Origin: Edaphobacter sp. | Lineage (GTDB): Bacteria; Acidobacteriota; Terriglobia; Terriglobales; Acidobacteriaceae | DNA: 64,000 nt | Direction: 5' to 3' | Assembly: GCA_025462645.1 (NCBI GenBank) | Contig: JAOAPB010000027.1 | Coordinates: forward strand, 1 to 64,000 | Part shown: positions 1 to 8,509 of the stretch, piece by piece | Layout: each line of letters begins with the position of its first letter | Position numbering within the stretch: position 1 is the stretch's first letter | The notes under the pieces: generated by a model | What the model saw: only the letters and a program-made list of their open reading frames with translations | What the model was told of the DNA's origin: nothing | The model's database searches: none | Program-made: the position numbers and the translations under genes

Positions 1-1259
1 TCGAAGACGCGGGCGGGGCCGGTGTGGAGGATGCGCTCGTGGCCAGCTACCTTGACGACGCAGCCCTCGGGGGCGAGGTTGCCCTTGAGGATGACGAGGC
101 CGCCGGTGGGCTTGAGCGGGTGGTCGATGGGGTAGATGACGGGCTGGTTGGGCGTCTCGACGGCGTGGACGGCCTCTTCGGCGAGGGTCTTGCCGGTGAC
201 GGTGATCTGGCTGCCGTCGATGAGGCCAGCGTCGAGGAGGCGCTTGGCGAGGAGACGGGAGCCGCCTGCGTCCTGGTAGTCCTTGGCGGCGTACTTGCCG
301 CCGGGGGAGAGGTCGCAGATGTGCGGCGTGCGCTCGCTGATGGCGTTGAAGTCGTCGATGGTGAAGGGGATGTTGAACTCGCGCGCGATGGCGAGCAGGT
401 GGAGGACCGCATTCGTTGAACCACCAGATGCGCAGGCGGAGACGTAGGCGTTCTCGATGGCTTTGCGGGTGACGATCTTCGAGGGGCGGAGGTCGTTCTT
501 GGCGAGCTCCATGACCAGGCGTCCGGCCTCGCGGCTGGCTTCTGCTTTATCGGGGGACATGGCGGGGACGCCGGTGATCTGGATGGGAGAGATGCCGAGG
601 AACTCGCCCGCCATGGCCATGGTGTTGGCGGTGAACTGGCCTCCGCAGGCTCCGGGGCCGGGGCAGGCGGCAGCTTCGAGGGCTTCGAGCTGGTCATCGT
701 TTATCTTTCCAGCCGCGTGGGAGCCCATGCCTTCGAAGACCTGAAGGATGGTGATCTCTTTGGTGGAGCCGTCGGGCTGCGGGAGCTTGCCGGGGGCGAT
801 GGAGCCTCCGTAGAGCATGAGGCCGGGAATGTCGAGGCGGGCGAGGGCCATGATGGCGGCGGGCATGTTCTTGTCGCAGCCGGCGATGCAGATGAGGCCG
901 TCGAAGGAGTTGCCGCGGGCGACGAGCTCGATGCTGTCGGCGATGACCTCTCTGGAGATCAAAGATGCCTTCATGCCCTCGGTGCCCATGGTGATGCCGT
1001 CGGAGATGGTGACGGTGTTGAACTCCATGGGGGTTCCGCCAGCTTCGCGGACGCCCTGCTTGACGGCCTCGGCGACCTGACGGAGATGGAAGTTGCAGGG
1101 GCCGATCTCGGTCCAGGTGTTGGCGATGCCGATGATGGGCTTGTGCAGGTCTTCTTTGCTGAAGCCTACGCCGCGGAGATAGGAGCGGGCGGCGGCGCGG
1201 GAGGGGCCTTCGGTGAGGACTTTGGAGTTTCTCTTTGCGGGATTGAGTTCGTTGCTCAA
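1..1259 (-). CDS. ilvD: Dihydroxy-acid dehydratase, partial (C-terminus beyond window)
   Basis: This enzyme dehydrates dihydroxy acids to 2-keto acids in valine, isoleucine and leucine synthesis, using an iron-sulfur cluster. The minus strand reads about 419 residues, including the cluster motif GCDKNMPAAIM, the stretch CPGPGACGGQFTANTMAMAG, and GGLVILKGNLAPEG near the window edge. The family is usually about 560 residues, so roughly the last quarter is missing. I start it at TTG (1257-1259) because an in-frame TGA lies two codons upstream and AAAGG sits about 9 bases before it. It is the last gene of the leu operon, 134 bases after leuD, with a dispersed repeat between the two. Confidence 0.95.
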   Translation of the reverse strand, partial: MSNELNPAKRNSKVLTEGPSRAAARSYLRGVGFSKEDLHKPIIGIANTWTEIGPCNFHLRQVAEAVKQGVREAGGTPMEFNTVTISDGITMGTEGMKASLISREVIADSIELVARGNSFDGLICIAGCDKNMPAAIMALARLDIPGLMLYGGSIAPGKLPQPDGSTKEITILQVFEGMGSHAAGKINDDQLEALEAAACPGPGACGGQFTANTMAMAGEFLGISPIQITGVPAMSPDKAEASREAGRLVMELAKNDLRPSKIVTRKAIENAYVSACASGGSTNAVLHLLAIAREFNIPFTIDDFNAISERTPHICDLSPGGKYAAKDYQDAGGSRLLAKRLLDAGLIDGSQITVTGKTLAEEAVHAVETPNQPVIYPIDHPLKPTGGLVILKGNLAPEGCVVKVAGHERILHTGPARVF

Positions 1260-1308
1260 GAGTCAGCCTTTCAGGTGGTGCTAGTTAGCAAGTCAGCTTG
1301 TCAGCGAA

Positions 1309-1393
1309 GTACAAGGGCAAAAGCGATCCCTGCAGGATGACAAACAAAAAACAAAGGTGAACAGCAGATCCTCCGCTTCGCGAAGGATGACAA
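1309..1393. repeat. Dispersed intergenic repeat, copy 1 (ilvD-leuD gap)
   Basis: The stretch has a purine-rich part and two short blocks ending in GGATGACAA, at about 1327-1335 and 1384-1392. The second block holds an imperfect palindrome, ATCCTCCGC then GCGAAGGAT. Related blocks occur at about 24.3, 34.1, 36.9 and 42.8 kb, always between genes. It reads through as meaningless peptide and I do not regard it as coding. Confidence 0.6.
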
Positions 1394-2029
1394 CTAAGAG
1401 GCCGTAGCTCTCGGTGCGAGCCAGAAGTCTTTGTCGTGTCCGGACTCGTAGGAGTCGAGTTCGGACTCGTGGCGCAGGGTGAGGCCTATGTCGTCGAGGC
1501 CGTTCAGGAGGCAGTACTTGCGGAACGGGTCGATCTCGAAGGTGGCGCTGAAGCCCTGGTCGTCGGTGATGGTCTGGGCTTCGAGGTTGATGGTGATCTT
1601 GTGCTTCGGATTTGCGGCACTGCGGGCGGAGAGGAGGCTGACGTCGGACTCGGGGAGGCGGACGAGGGCCATGCCGTTCTTGCCAGCGTTGGAGAAGAAG
1701 ATGTCGGCGAAGGTGGGGGCGATGACGGCGAGAAAGCCGAAGTCGGTGAGGGCCCAGGCGGCGTGTTCGCGAGAGCTGCCGCAGCCGAAGTTCTTGCCGG
1801 CAATGAGGATTTTGGCTCCGGCGTACTGCGGCTGGTTGAGGACGAATTCGGTATTGGGCTCGCCGGTGTTGGGGCCTTCCTGGATGCGGCGCCAGTCGAA
1901 GAAGAGGAACTCGCCGTAGCCGGTGCGCTCGATGCGCTTGAGGAATTGCTTGGGGATGATCTGGTCGGTGTCGATATTGGAGATATCGAGGGGGGCGGCG
2001 GTAGAGGTGAGGACGTTGATGGGCTGCAT
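1394..2029 (-). CDS. leuD: 3-isopropylmalate dehydratase small subunit
   Basis: This is the swivelling small subunit that pairs with LeuC to isomerise isopropylmalate in leucine synthesis. The 211-residue product starts [15 protein letters not shown] and carries NIDTDQIIPKQFLKR and the conserved loop GKNFGCGSSREHA, all typical of LeuD. The ATG shares its first base with the last base of the leuC stop codon (TAATG), which fixes the start and suggests coupled translation. The reading frame stays open much further upstream inside leuC, but that extension is a shadow of leuC in another frame. Confidence 0.97.
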   Translation of the reverse strand: MQPINVLTSTAAPLDISNIDTDQIIPKQFLKRIERTGYGEFLFFDWRRIQEGPNTGEPNTEFVLNQPQYAGAKILIAGKNFGCGSSREHAAWALTDFGFLAVIAPTFADIFFSNAGKNGMALVRLPESDVSLLSARSAANPKHKITINLEAQTITDDQGFSATFEIDPFRKYCLLNGLDDIGLTLRHESELDSYESGHDKDFWLAPRATAS

Positions 2030-3468
2030 TATTTCGCCTCCTTCGAGTCGTTGAACTTCCACGTGCGGATGTCGGTGAAGTGACCGGTGATGGCTGCGGC
2101 CGCGGCCATCTGGGGACTGACGAGGTGGGTACGGCCTCCGCGGCCCTGGCGGCCTTCGAAGTTGCGGTTGGAGGTGGAGGCGCAGCGCTCGCCGGGGGCG
2201 AGGATGTCGGGGTTCATGCCGAGGCACATGCTGCAGCCGGGCTCGCGCCAGTCGAAGCCTGCGGTGGTGAAGACTTTGTCGAGGCCTTCTTCTTCGGCCT
2301 GTTTCTTGACGTGCTGCGAACCGGGAACGACCATCGCGCGGACGGTGGCGGCTACATGATAGCCGCGGACTACCTTGGCTGCGGCGCGGAGGTCTTCGAT
2401 GCGGGCGTTGGTGCAGGAGCCGAGAAAGACACGGTCGATATTGATCTGCTCGATGGGAGTGCCTGGCTTGAGGTCCATGTATTCGAGGGCGCGCTCGAAG
2501 TTCTTTTTGTCGGCCTCGCTGGCGGTGGGGTCGGGAAGGGGAACGGTGGACTTGACGCCGGTGACCATTCCGGGTGAGGTGCCCCAGGAGACGGTGGGAG
2601 TGATGTCGGCGGCGTTGAGGGTGAGCTCGCGGTCGAAGGCGGCGCCTTGGTCGGTCTTGAGCTCGGACCAGTGGGCTACGGCTTCGTCCCATGCCTTGCC
2701 CTGCGGACTGAAGCGGCGGCCCATGAGATAGGCAAAGGTGGTGGCGTCGGGGGCGATCATTCCGGCGCGGGCACCGGCCTCGATGCTCATGTTGCAGATG
2801 GTCATGCGGCCTTCCATGGAGAGGGCGCGGATGGCGGAGCCGGCGTACTCGACGACGTAGCCGGTGGCTCCGGCGGTGCCGATCTCGCCGATGATGTGGA
2901 GGACGATATCCTTGGCGGTGACGCCGGCGGGCAGGTCGCCTTCGATGTTGATGCGGAAGGTCCTAGGCTTGTCCTGCGGCAGGGTCTGCGTCGCCATGAC
3001 GTGCTCGACTTCGCTGGTGCCGATGCCGAAGGCTAAGGCTCCGAAGGCTCCGTGGGTGCTGGTGTGGGAGTCGCCGCAGACGATGGTCATGCCGGGCTTG
3101 GTGAGGCCGAGCTCAGGGCCGATGATGTGGACGATGCCCTGATTGGGGGACTGGACGTCGTAGAGCTCGACGCCGAAGTCGGCGCAGTTCTTGCGCAGGG
3201 CTTCGATCTGCTTCGAGGCGATCTGGTCGACGATGTGGAGGCGGTCCTCGATGCTGCTGGTGGGGACGTTGTGATCGACGGTGGCGACGGTGCGATCGGG
3301 ACGGCGGAGCTTGCGGCCAGCGAGGCGGAGGCCGTCGAAGGCCTGCGGGCTGGTGACCTCGTGGACGAGGTGGAGATCGATATAGAGAATCGAGGGCTCG
3401 CCTGCGGGCTCGATTACGAGATGCTGCTGCCAGACTTTTTCGAATAACGTTTTTGGTGTCGTTGTCAT
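2029..3468 (-). CDS. leuC: 3-isopropylmalate dehydratase large subunit
   Basis: LeuC carries the 4Fe-4S cluster of isopropylmalate isomerase, an aconitase-family enzyme. The product has 479 residues, a normal length. The substrate motif [20 protein letters not shown] is at 131-150. The three cluster cysteines are C352 ([11 protein letters not shown]), C412 and C415 ([11 protein letters not shown]), followed by the [13 protein letters not shown] stretch. Its ATG overlaps the stop of the upstream 239-residue gene as ATGA, and its stop overlaps leuD, so it sits in the middle of a translationally coupled run. Confidence 0.98.
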   Translation of the reverse strand: MTTTPKTLFEKVWQQHLVIEPAGEPSILYIDLHLVHEVTSPQAFDGLRLAGRKLRRPDRTVATVDHNVPTSSIEDRLHIVDQIASKQIEALRKNCADFGVELYDVQSPNQGIVHIIGPELGLTKPGMTIVCGDSHTSTHGAFGALAFGIGTSEVEHVMATQTLPQDKPRTFRINIEGDLPAGVTAKDIVLHIIGEIGTAGATGYVVEYAGSAIRALSMEGRMTICNMSIEAGARAGMIAPDATTFAYLMGRRFSPQGKAWDEAVAHWSELKTDQGAAFDRELTLNAADITPTVSWGTSPGMVTGVKSTVPLPDPTASEADKKNFERALEYMDLKPGTPIEQINIDRVFLGSCTNARIEDLRAAAKVVRGYHVAATVRAMVVPGSQHVKKQAEEEGLDKVFTTAGFDWREPGCSMCLGMNPDILAPGERCASTSNRNFEGRQGRGGRTHLVSPQMAAAAAITGHFTDIRTWKFNDSKEAK

Positions 3469-4184
3469 GGGTGTGCCTTCTGATCGGTTTGCTGCCTGGT
3501 GATGGTGTTGGCTCCGACGGCTGCGGGTGCGACCTGATGCGGCTGGCCGTCGGGGTCTACAAGGATGGCGTTAGTGATGTGCTCGATCGTCTTGCTATCG
3601 GCCAGAGGTTCTGCGGTCCAGCGAGCGATGCTGCGGACGAGGGCAGACGGGATGCGATCGGGGTTGAGAACACGATTCGCGAAGAGCCAGAGGGTGTACT
3701 CCGCCTCGGATTGGTCGGGCGTCTTGTTCTCTTTGATCCAGTCGATGGCGGCGAAGGCAACGAGGGGATGGAGAGCACCGAGATCGATGAAGAGAAGGCC
3801 GCGGTCGGGGCAGAAGTGAGGGACGCAGCCGTCGATGGTGAGGTAGCGATTGTCGTCGGCTATGACTTTGCCGGGAGCGGAGAGAAAGTTAAGAGCGGTT
3901 TCGGCGAGAGGGTCGTAGGGGCGTCCCTTGCCGGGATCTCCCCAGAAGGTCTGGGGGGCGGTGAGGTGCTGCTTGAGAAAGGAGAGGAAACGCGGGTCGT
4001 TGGTGAGACCGTTTTCGTTGCCGGCCGGTGCGGGGGTGGCGTACTGCCAGAGCCATTGCAGATCTTCGGTCTGCTTCTTGTCTCGCTTGAGTTGAGGGAA
4101 GTGCGTTTGCGCAGGCATCGCCACCGCCGCTCCGGTGATGAGGAGTAGTAGGGAAGCGGTAGCGAGTTGGAGGTGGAGGCGCAT
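3465..4184 (-). CDS. Secreted protein of unknown function inside the leu operon
   Basis: I do not recognise this 239-residue protein. It opens with [26 protein letters not shown], a convincing signal peptide with cleavage after about residue 22-25, so it should leave the cytoplasm. The mature part is soluble, with no further membrane segment, and contains the paired-cysteine stretch [12 protein letters not shown]. An in-frame ATG exists further upstream, but only the start at 4184 gives a clean signal peptide without overlapping the preceding gene. It ends in an ATGA overlap with leuC and begins 11 bases after a small membrane-protein gene. Its place in a leucine operon is clear, but its role is not. 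Confidence 0.75.
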   Translation of the reverse strand: MRLHLQLATASLLLLITGAAVAMPAQTHFPQLKRDKKQTEDLQWLWQYATPAPAGNENGLTNDPRFLSFLKQHLTAPQTFWGDPGKGRPYDPLAETALNFLSAPGKVIADDNRYLTIDGCVPHFCPDRGLLFIDLGALHPLVAFAAIDWIKENKTPDQSEAEYTLWLFANRVLNPDRIPSALVRSIARWTAEPLADSKTIEHITNAILVDPDGQPHQVAPAAVGANTITRQQTDQKAHP

Positions 4185-4195
4185 TCGGCAATCAG

Positions 4196-4393
4196 CTATT
4201 TGTATTCCGTATTCGTAGAGGTCGATCTCTTTGAGGTGAAGATGACGAGGACGTTCACGAGGGTGAACATCAGCACACCCGTGATGACTAGCGGAACCAG
4301 CGCCGTTCCGGTAAGCCATCGGTAGAGCAGAGCGGCGGAAACGGCGCAGTTCATCAGAAGCAACTTGACTCGCGGCTTCATCGGACTGCTCAT
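4196..4393 (-). CDS. Small two-helix membrane protein in the leu operon
   Basis: The 65-residue product begins MSSPMKPRVKLLLMN and contains two hydrophobic stretches, at about 9-27 and 33-52, followed by a short charged tail SKRSTSTNTEYK. The start at 4393 overlaps the leuB stop as ATGA, like other junctions of this operon, which supports it as a real gene. An alternative ATG lies four codons later. No family is recognised. It could be a helper for the secreted protein encoded next, but this is only suggested by position. Confidence 0.6.
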   Translation of the reverse strand: MSSPMKPRVKLLLMNCAVSAALLYRWLTGTALVPLVITGVLMFTLVNVLVIFTSKRSTSTNTEYK

Positions 4394-5499
4394 ACGGCGT
4401 GCATGGCCTGCCTGCGATCGATGGACTCGGCCAGGGCCTGATGGACTAGCTTGCCCATCTCCTGCGTGGTGACTGCCGCCTGGCCGGGCTCCTGGCCGCG
4501 GGCTATGTCTGCGGTGCGGTAGCCTGCATTCAAAACTTTGTGGACGGCTTGTTCGACGGCGCGGGCATCCTGCTCGAGGTCGGCCGAGTGGCGGAGGACC
4601 ATGGCGGCGGTAAGGATGGCGCCGAGTGGGTTTGCCTTGCCGGTGCCTGCGATATCGGGGGCGCTGCCGTGGACGGGCTCGTAGAGATTGACGGCTCCGC
4701 CGATGGTGGCCGAGGGCAACATGCCGAGGGAGCCGGTGATGACGCCGGCTTCGTCGGAGAGGATGTCGCCGAAGAGATTTTCGGTGAGGACGACATCGAA
4801 GTTTCGGGGGATGTTCATGATGTGCATTGCCATGGAGTCGACGAGCTGGTGCTCGAGGGTGACGTCGGGGTAGTCCTTTGCGACTTCGGTGACGGTGGCG
4901 CGCCAGAGCTGCGAGACCTCGAGGACGTTGGCCTTGTCGACGGAGGTGACCTTCTTGCGGCGCTTGCTGGCGAGCTCGAAGGCTACGCGGGCTACACGGA
5001 CGATCTCGTCGCGGGTGTAACGCATGGTGTTGATGGCTTCGTTGGTGTCGCGATCCCACCAGCGCGGCGCGCCGAAGTAGAGGCCGCCGAGGAGCTCGCG
5101 GACGAAGAGGATGTCGACGTCTTTGGTGACCTCGGGGCGCAGGGGGGAGCTGGCGCTAAGGGCAGAGTAGGCGATGGAGGGGCGCAGGTTGGCGAATCCG
5201 CCGAGGGCCTGGCGGATCTGGAGCAGACCGGCCTCGGGGCGCTTATCCGGCGTGAGGGAGTTGAACTTGTTGTCGCCTACGGCACCGAGCAGGACGGCGT
5301 CGGAGTCGAGCGCGGCATCGAGGGTAGTGGTGGGGAGTGGCGAGCCGGTGTCGGTGATGGCGACTCCGCCGATGAGGCCTTCGACGAAGGTGAAGTCGTG
5401 GCCGCCCAGCTCCGCTACGGCGCGGAGGATGCTGGTGGCTTGCTGGGTGACTTCGGGGCCGATGCCGTCGCCGGCGAGTACTGCAATTTTGAGGCGCAT
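4390..5499 (-). CDS. leuB: 3-isopropylmalate dehydrogenase
   Basis: LeuB oxidises and decarboxylates 3-isopropylmalate with NAD in the third step of leucine synthesis. The 369-residue product has the usual length and opens MRLKIAVLAGDGIGPEV. Expected active-site residues can be placed at Y141 (GGLYFG), K189 (SVDKANVL), D221, and D245/D249 in ENLFGDILSDE. The NAD-binding loop EPVHGSAPDIAGTGKANP follows at about 274-291. It begins 22 bases after leuA and overlaps the next small gene by four bases. Confidence 0.98.
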   Translation of the reverse strand: MRLKIAVLAGDGIGPEVTQQATSILRAVAELGGHDFTFVEGLIGGVAITDTGSPLPTTTLDAALDSDAVLLGAVGDNKFNSLTPDKRPEAGLLQIRQALGGFANLRPSIAYSALSASSPLRPEVTKDVDILFVRELLGGLYFGAPRWWDRDTNEAINTMRYTRDEIVRVARVAFELASKRRKKVTSVDKANVLEVSQLWRATVTEVAKDYPDVTLEHQLVDSMAMHIMNIPRNFDVVLTENLFGDILSDEAGVITGSLGMLPSATIGGAVNLYEPVHGSAPDIAGTGKANPLGAILTAAMVLRHSADLEQDARAVEQAVHKVLNAGYRTADIARGQEPGQAAVTTQEMGKLVHQALAESIDRRQAMHAV

Positions 5500-5521
5500 G
5501 ACTCTTCCTTTTTCTATGTCG

Positions 5522-6697
5522 CTAGGCGATCGAGACGGTGGACTTGTCCAGTTGGAGAAGCTTCAGGAGGTCCTGATCGTAGATGGATTTCTTGCGGTCG
5601 GCGAGCTCGGTGAAGCGGTGGTAGACCTCATCGAGCTGTTCGCGAGTTAGGGTGTGGCCGAGCTTTTCGAGACGGTCGGCGAGAGCGCGGCGACCACTGT
5701 GTTTTCCGAGAACGATGTTAGTGTGCGGGACGCCGACAGAGGCGGGCGTCATGATCTCGTAGGTCAGCGGGTTTGAGAGGACACCGTGCTGGTGGATGCC
5801 GGACTCGTGAGCAAAAGCATTGGCTCCGACAATCGCTTTGTTCGGAGAGCATTGGAAGCTGATAATCTCGCCTAACATCTGGCTGGTCGGATAGAGCTGC
5901 TCCATCTTGATTCCGCATTTATAAGGGAAGTGATCTCGGCGCACCATGAGGGCGGCAGCAACTTCTTCCAATGCAGCATTTCCCGCGCGTTCTCCGATAC
6001 CGTTGATGGTGCACTCGATCTGACGGGCTCCGCCTTCAATGCCGGCGAGTGAGTTGGCGACTGCCAGGCCAAGGTCGTCGTGGCAGTGCGTGGAGAAGAC
6101 GACATTTTCGCTGCCAGGAACCTCCCTCTTCAACATCTGGAAGATAGCGGAGTATTCCGAGGGCGTGGTGTAGCCGACGGTGTCCGGAATGTTGATGGTC
6201 GTTGCTCCGGCCTGAACAGCGACAGTGACCATCTTGACCAGAAACGCCGGTTCGCTGCGAGTGGCATCCATAGGAGAAAACTCGACGTCTTCAACGAGAG
6301 ACCGGGCGAGTCGGACGGATTCGGCGGCCTGATCGAGCGCTTCTTCGCGGCTGATGCGCATCTGGTGCTCAAGATGGATGTCGGAGGAGGAGAGAAAAGT
6401 ATGGATTCGCGAGAGAGAGGCAGGCTCGACAGCACGGGCCGCGGATTCGATATCCAGCCGCTTGGCGCGAGCGAGAGCTGCGATGCGGGGACCTTTTACC
6501 TCTTTGGCGATGGTGTGGACGGATTCAAAGTCACCATCAGAGGAGATGGGAAATCCCGCTTCGAGGATGTCGACGCCGAGAGAAGCGAGCTGGTGCGCCA
6601 TGCGGAGTTTTTCGTCATGGTGCATGGTGCAGCCGGGGGACTGCTCGCCGTCGCGGAGGGTGGTGTCGAAGAAGACGATCTGGTTGTGTTCGAGCAT
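5522..6697 (-). CDS. leuA: 2-isopropylmalate synthase, catalytic part only
   Basis: This enzyme condenses 2-oxoisovalerate with acetyl-CoA, the committed step of leucine synthesis. The TIM-barrel signatures are present: DTTLRDGEQSPG (11-22), the metal ligands H204 and H206 in STHCHDDLGLAVANS, NGIGERAGNA (232-241) and FAHESGIHQHG (295-305). The protein ends at residue 391, soon after ELADRKKSIYDQDLL. Typical LeuA proteins run to about 510-520 residues with a C-terminal leucine-binding regulatory domain, and no such domain follows here because leuB begins 22 bases later. It is the first gene of the operon and divergent from a LysR regulator. Confidence 0.93.
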   Translation of the reverse strand: MLEHNQIVFFDTTLRDGEQSPGCTMHHDEKLRMAHQLASLGVDILEAGFPISSDGDFESVHTIAKEVKGPRIAALARAKRLDIESAARAVEPASLSRIHTFLSSSDIHLEHQMRISREEALDQAAESVRLARSLVEDVEFSPMDATRSEPAFLVKMVTVAVQAGATTINIPDTVGYTTPSEYSAIFQMLKREVPGSENVVFSTHCHDDLGLAVANSLAGIEGGARQIECTINGIGERAGNAALEEVAAALMVRRDHFPYKCGIKMEQLYPTSQMLGEIISFQCSPNKAIVGANAFAHESGIHQHGVLSNPLTYEIMTPASVGVPHTNIVLGKHSGRRALADRLEKLGHTLTREQLDEVYHRFTELADRKKSIYDQDLLKLLQLDKSTVSIA

Positions 6698-6723
6698 ATG
6701 GGCTAGGCACTCTCGATCTGGAG

Positions 6724-6750
6724 TTGATCATAATGGGGGCTTATGATCAA
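6724..6750. promoter_or_regulatory. Perfect 10-base inverted repeat, probable LysR-type operator
   Basis: The arms TTGATCATAA (6724-6733) and TTATGATCAA (6741-6750) match perfectly around a 7-base spacer. The core ATAA-N7-TTAT fits the T-N11-A rule of LysR-type recognition sites. It lies 26 bases upstream of the leuA start, between leuA and the divergent LysR gene. A weaker related stretch, ATCATAAATT, begins at 6761. I infer that the neighbouring LysR protein binds here to control itself and the leu operon. Confidence 0.75.
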
Positions 6751-6818
6751 TTCCACCGGTATCATAAATTCTAATTGGCATATTGGCGTGCCTTACATCG
6801 ATGGCAGCGAGGTGAAGC

Positions 6819-7742
6819 TTGGATCTGGTCCAGATGGAGACGTTTCTGGCGGTAGCAGAGGAGCGAAGCTTTTCACGAGCGGCTGCACGACTCCATCGTA
6901 CTCAGCCAGCGGTAAGTCAGGCAATCGCCAAGCTCGAGGGGGAGCTGGGGGAGATTCTTTTCGAGCGATCCTCGCGGGATGGGACACTGACCGATGCCGG
7001 TGAGGTTCTACGGGAGTATGCAGCCAAGTTACTGAATCTGCGGAATGAAGCAGAGGGAGCGCTGACAGAGCTGCGAGAGTTGCATCGGGGAAGGTTGAAC
7101 CTTGCCGCGAATGAGTACACCTGCCTTTATTTATTGCCGCTGCTGGATGAGTTCCGGAGACAGAATCCCCGGATCAAACTGGCGGTGCAACGGACATTGG
7201 CGAGTCGGATCTCGGACGAGGTGTTGATGCATTCGGTGGAGCTGGGAGTGCTATCGTTCCGGCCGGATGACTCCCAGGTGAAGTCGATGGTGGTGTACCG
7301 GGATGAGCTGGCGTTTGTGGTGAATCCGAAGCATCCGTTTGCCGGGGCGGGGAAGATTTCGATCCGGCAGCTGGGGACGCAGAACTTTATTGCACACAAT
7401 ATTCCGTCACCGCAGCGGCAAAAGGTAATTCAGACGTTTAAGCGGCATAAGACTCCCCTCCAGATGGGGGTTGAGCTGCCGTCGCTGGAGGCGATCAAGA
7501 GGTTTGTAGAGATGGGGAATGGCGTGGCGCTGGTGCCTGGGTTGACGGTGCGGCCGGAGCTGGAGAGCGGCGCGCTGGTTCGGGTGGAGGTGCCGGAGCT
7601 GCAGATCGAGCGCAAGCTGCGGCTTGTCTATCGGAGGCAAGCTAGTTTGTCTCATGCGGCGCTGGCATTTTTGAAGGTGGTGGAGGCGTATGCCGCAGCG
7701 CATGGGGATCCTTATTGTTTTCAGCTCGAACGCGGCATGTAA
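6819..7742 (+). CDS. LysR-family transcriptional regulator
   Basis: The 307-residue protein has the LysR N-terminal winged helix-turn-helix (METFLAVAEERSFSRAAARL, then QPAVSQAIAKLEGELG) and a C-terminal effector-binding domain from about residue 90. The chosen TTG start is preceded by GAGGTG at about 7 bases; an ATG five codons later, with no good ribosome binding site, is the alternative. It is divergent from leuA across a palindromic site, which suggests it controls leucine synthesis. The effector could be a leucine-pathway intermediate, but the sequence does not show which. Confidence 0.93.
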   Translation: MDLVQMETFLAVAEERSFSRAAARLHRTQPAVSQAIAKLEGELGEILFERSSRDGTLTDAGEVLREYAAKLLNLRNEAEGALTELRELHRGRLNLAANEYTCLYLLPLLDEFRRQNPRIKLAVQRTLASRISDEVLMHSVELGVLSFRPDDSQVKSMVVYRDELAFVVNPKHPFAGAGKISIRQLGTQNFIAHNIPSPQRQKVIQTFKRHKTPLQMGVELPSLEAIKRFVEMGNGVALVPGLTVRPELESGALVRVEVPELQIERKLRLVYRRQASLSHAALAFLKVVEAYAAAHGDPYCFQLERGM

Positions 7743-7852
7743 GCACCTGTGAATTTTTTGAATGTCGAAGAACCTTTGCGACAAATGTGCGTCTGTACGA
7801 GTAGATTTGCACTGGACATTTTCGTCCGGAGAATGCTGTATGAGGTGATTCG

Positions 7853-8320
7853 ATGAAGACGACACTGTTTCGTAGACCAGGGGTGCGGGCAGCTTTGCTG
7901 GCGCTCTGTACCGCTACGTTATGCGCTGCACCGATGATGGCGCAGGATAGCTCCGCAACACCACCTGCGACGCAGGACAATATGGGCGGACATGGCGGAC
8001 GGGGCGGTCGCATGGGAGAGGAGCGTCAGTTGTCGATGCTGACCAAGAAGCTGAACCTGACGCCGGACCAGGTGACCCAGGTGAAGGCCATCGATGATGA
8101 CACGATGGCGCAGGCCAAGGCAGTGCGGGATGACACATCGATCGCACAGGCTGATAAGCGCGCGAAGATGATGGAGATTCGCAAGGCCTCGCAGGACAAG
8201 ATACGGGCCGTGCTGACGGACGATCAGAAGGCGAAGTACGACGCAATGCAGGCACAGAGGCACGAGAAGATGAAAGAACGGAGCCAGGGAGCTGAGTCTC
8301 CTGCGGCACCACCCCAGTAA
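7853..8320 (+). CDS. Spy/CpxP-like periplasmic protein with LTxxQ motifs
   Basis: The 155-residue product has a signal peptide ending near APMMAQ at about residue 31, then a Gly/Arg-rich stretch. A helical charged part carries two LTxxQ motifs, LTPDQ at 69-73 and LTDDQ at 121-125. This pattern is typical of Spy/CpxP family periplasmic proteins, which bind unfolded proteins or sense envelope stress. GAGGTG sits just before the ATG. A strong terminator follows 17 bases after the stop, so it appears to be a single-gene unit. Confidence 0.8.
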   Translation: MKTTLFRRPGVRAALLALCTATLCAAPMMAQDSSATPPATQDNMGGHGGRGGRMGEERQLSMLTKKLNLTPDQVTQVKAIDDDTMAQAKAVRDDTSIAQADKRAKMMEIRKASQDKIRAVLTDDQKAKYDAMQAQRHEKMKERSQGAESPAAPPQ

Positions 8321-8336
8321 GCCAATGCTCAGCGAT

Positions 8337-8370
8337 AGGCCGGAGGGAGAGGTTATCCTCCGGCCTTCTT
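8337..8370 (+). terminator. Intrinsic terminator after the Spy-like gene
   Basis: A 10-base perfect stem, AGGCCGGAGG (8337-8346) with CCTCCGGCCT (8357-8366), closes a 10-base loop and is followed by TTCTT. It lies directly downstream of the Spy-like gene. Confidence 0.8.
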
Positions 8371-8509
8371 GCGTTTGGAACTCTCTGATGGGGCCGGTGC
8401 GGTTACAATGAAGGATAAGAGCACTATGGCGCTCCGTAACTGCGGCAAGCGCGTTGCCTGCGGGACAGCGTAAGTCGTTGCGGACGAATTCGAAGGGATC
8501 TAGCGAAGA

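Noticed and set aside
2030..2692. N-terminal extension of LeuD giving a 432-residue frame
   Set aside because: The extra part is an Arg/Pro/His-rich shadow of leuC; the normal LeuD start overlaps the leuC stop.
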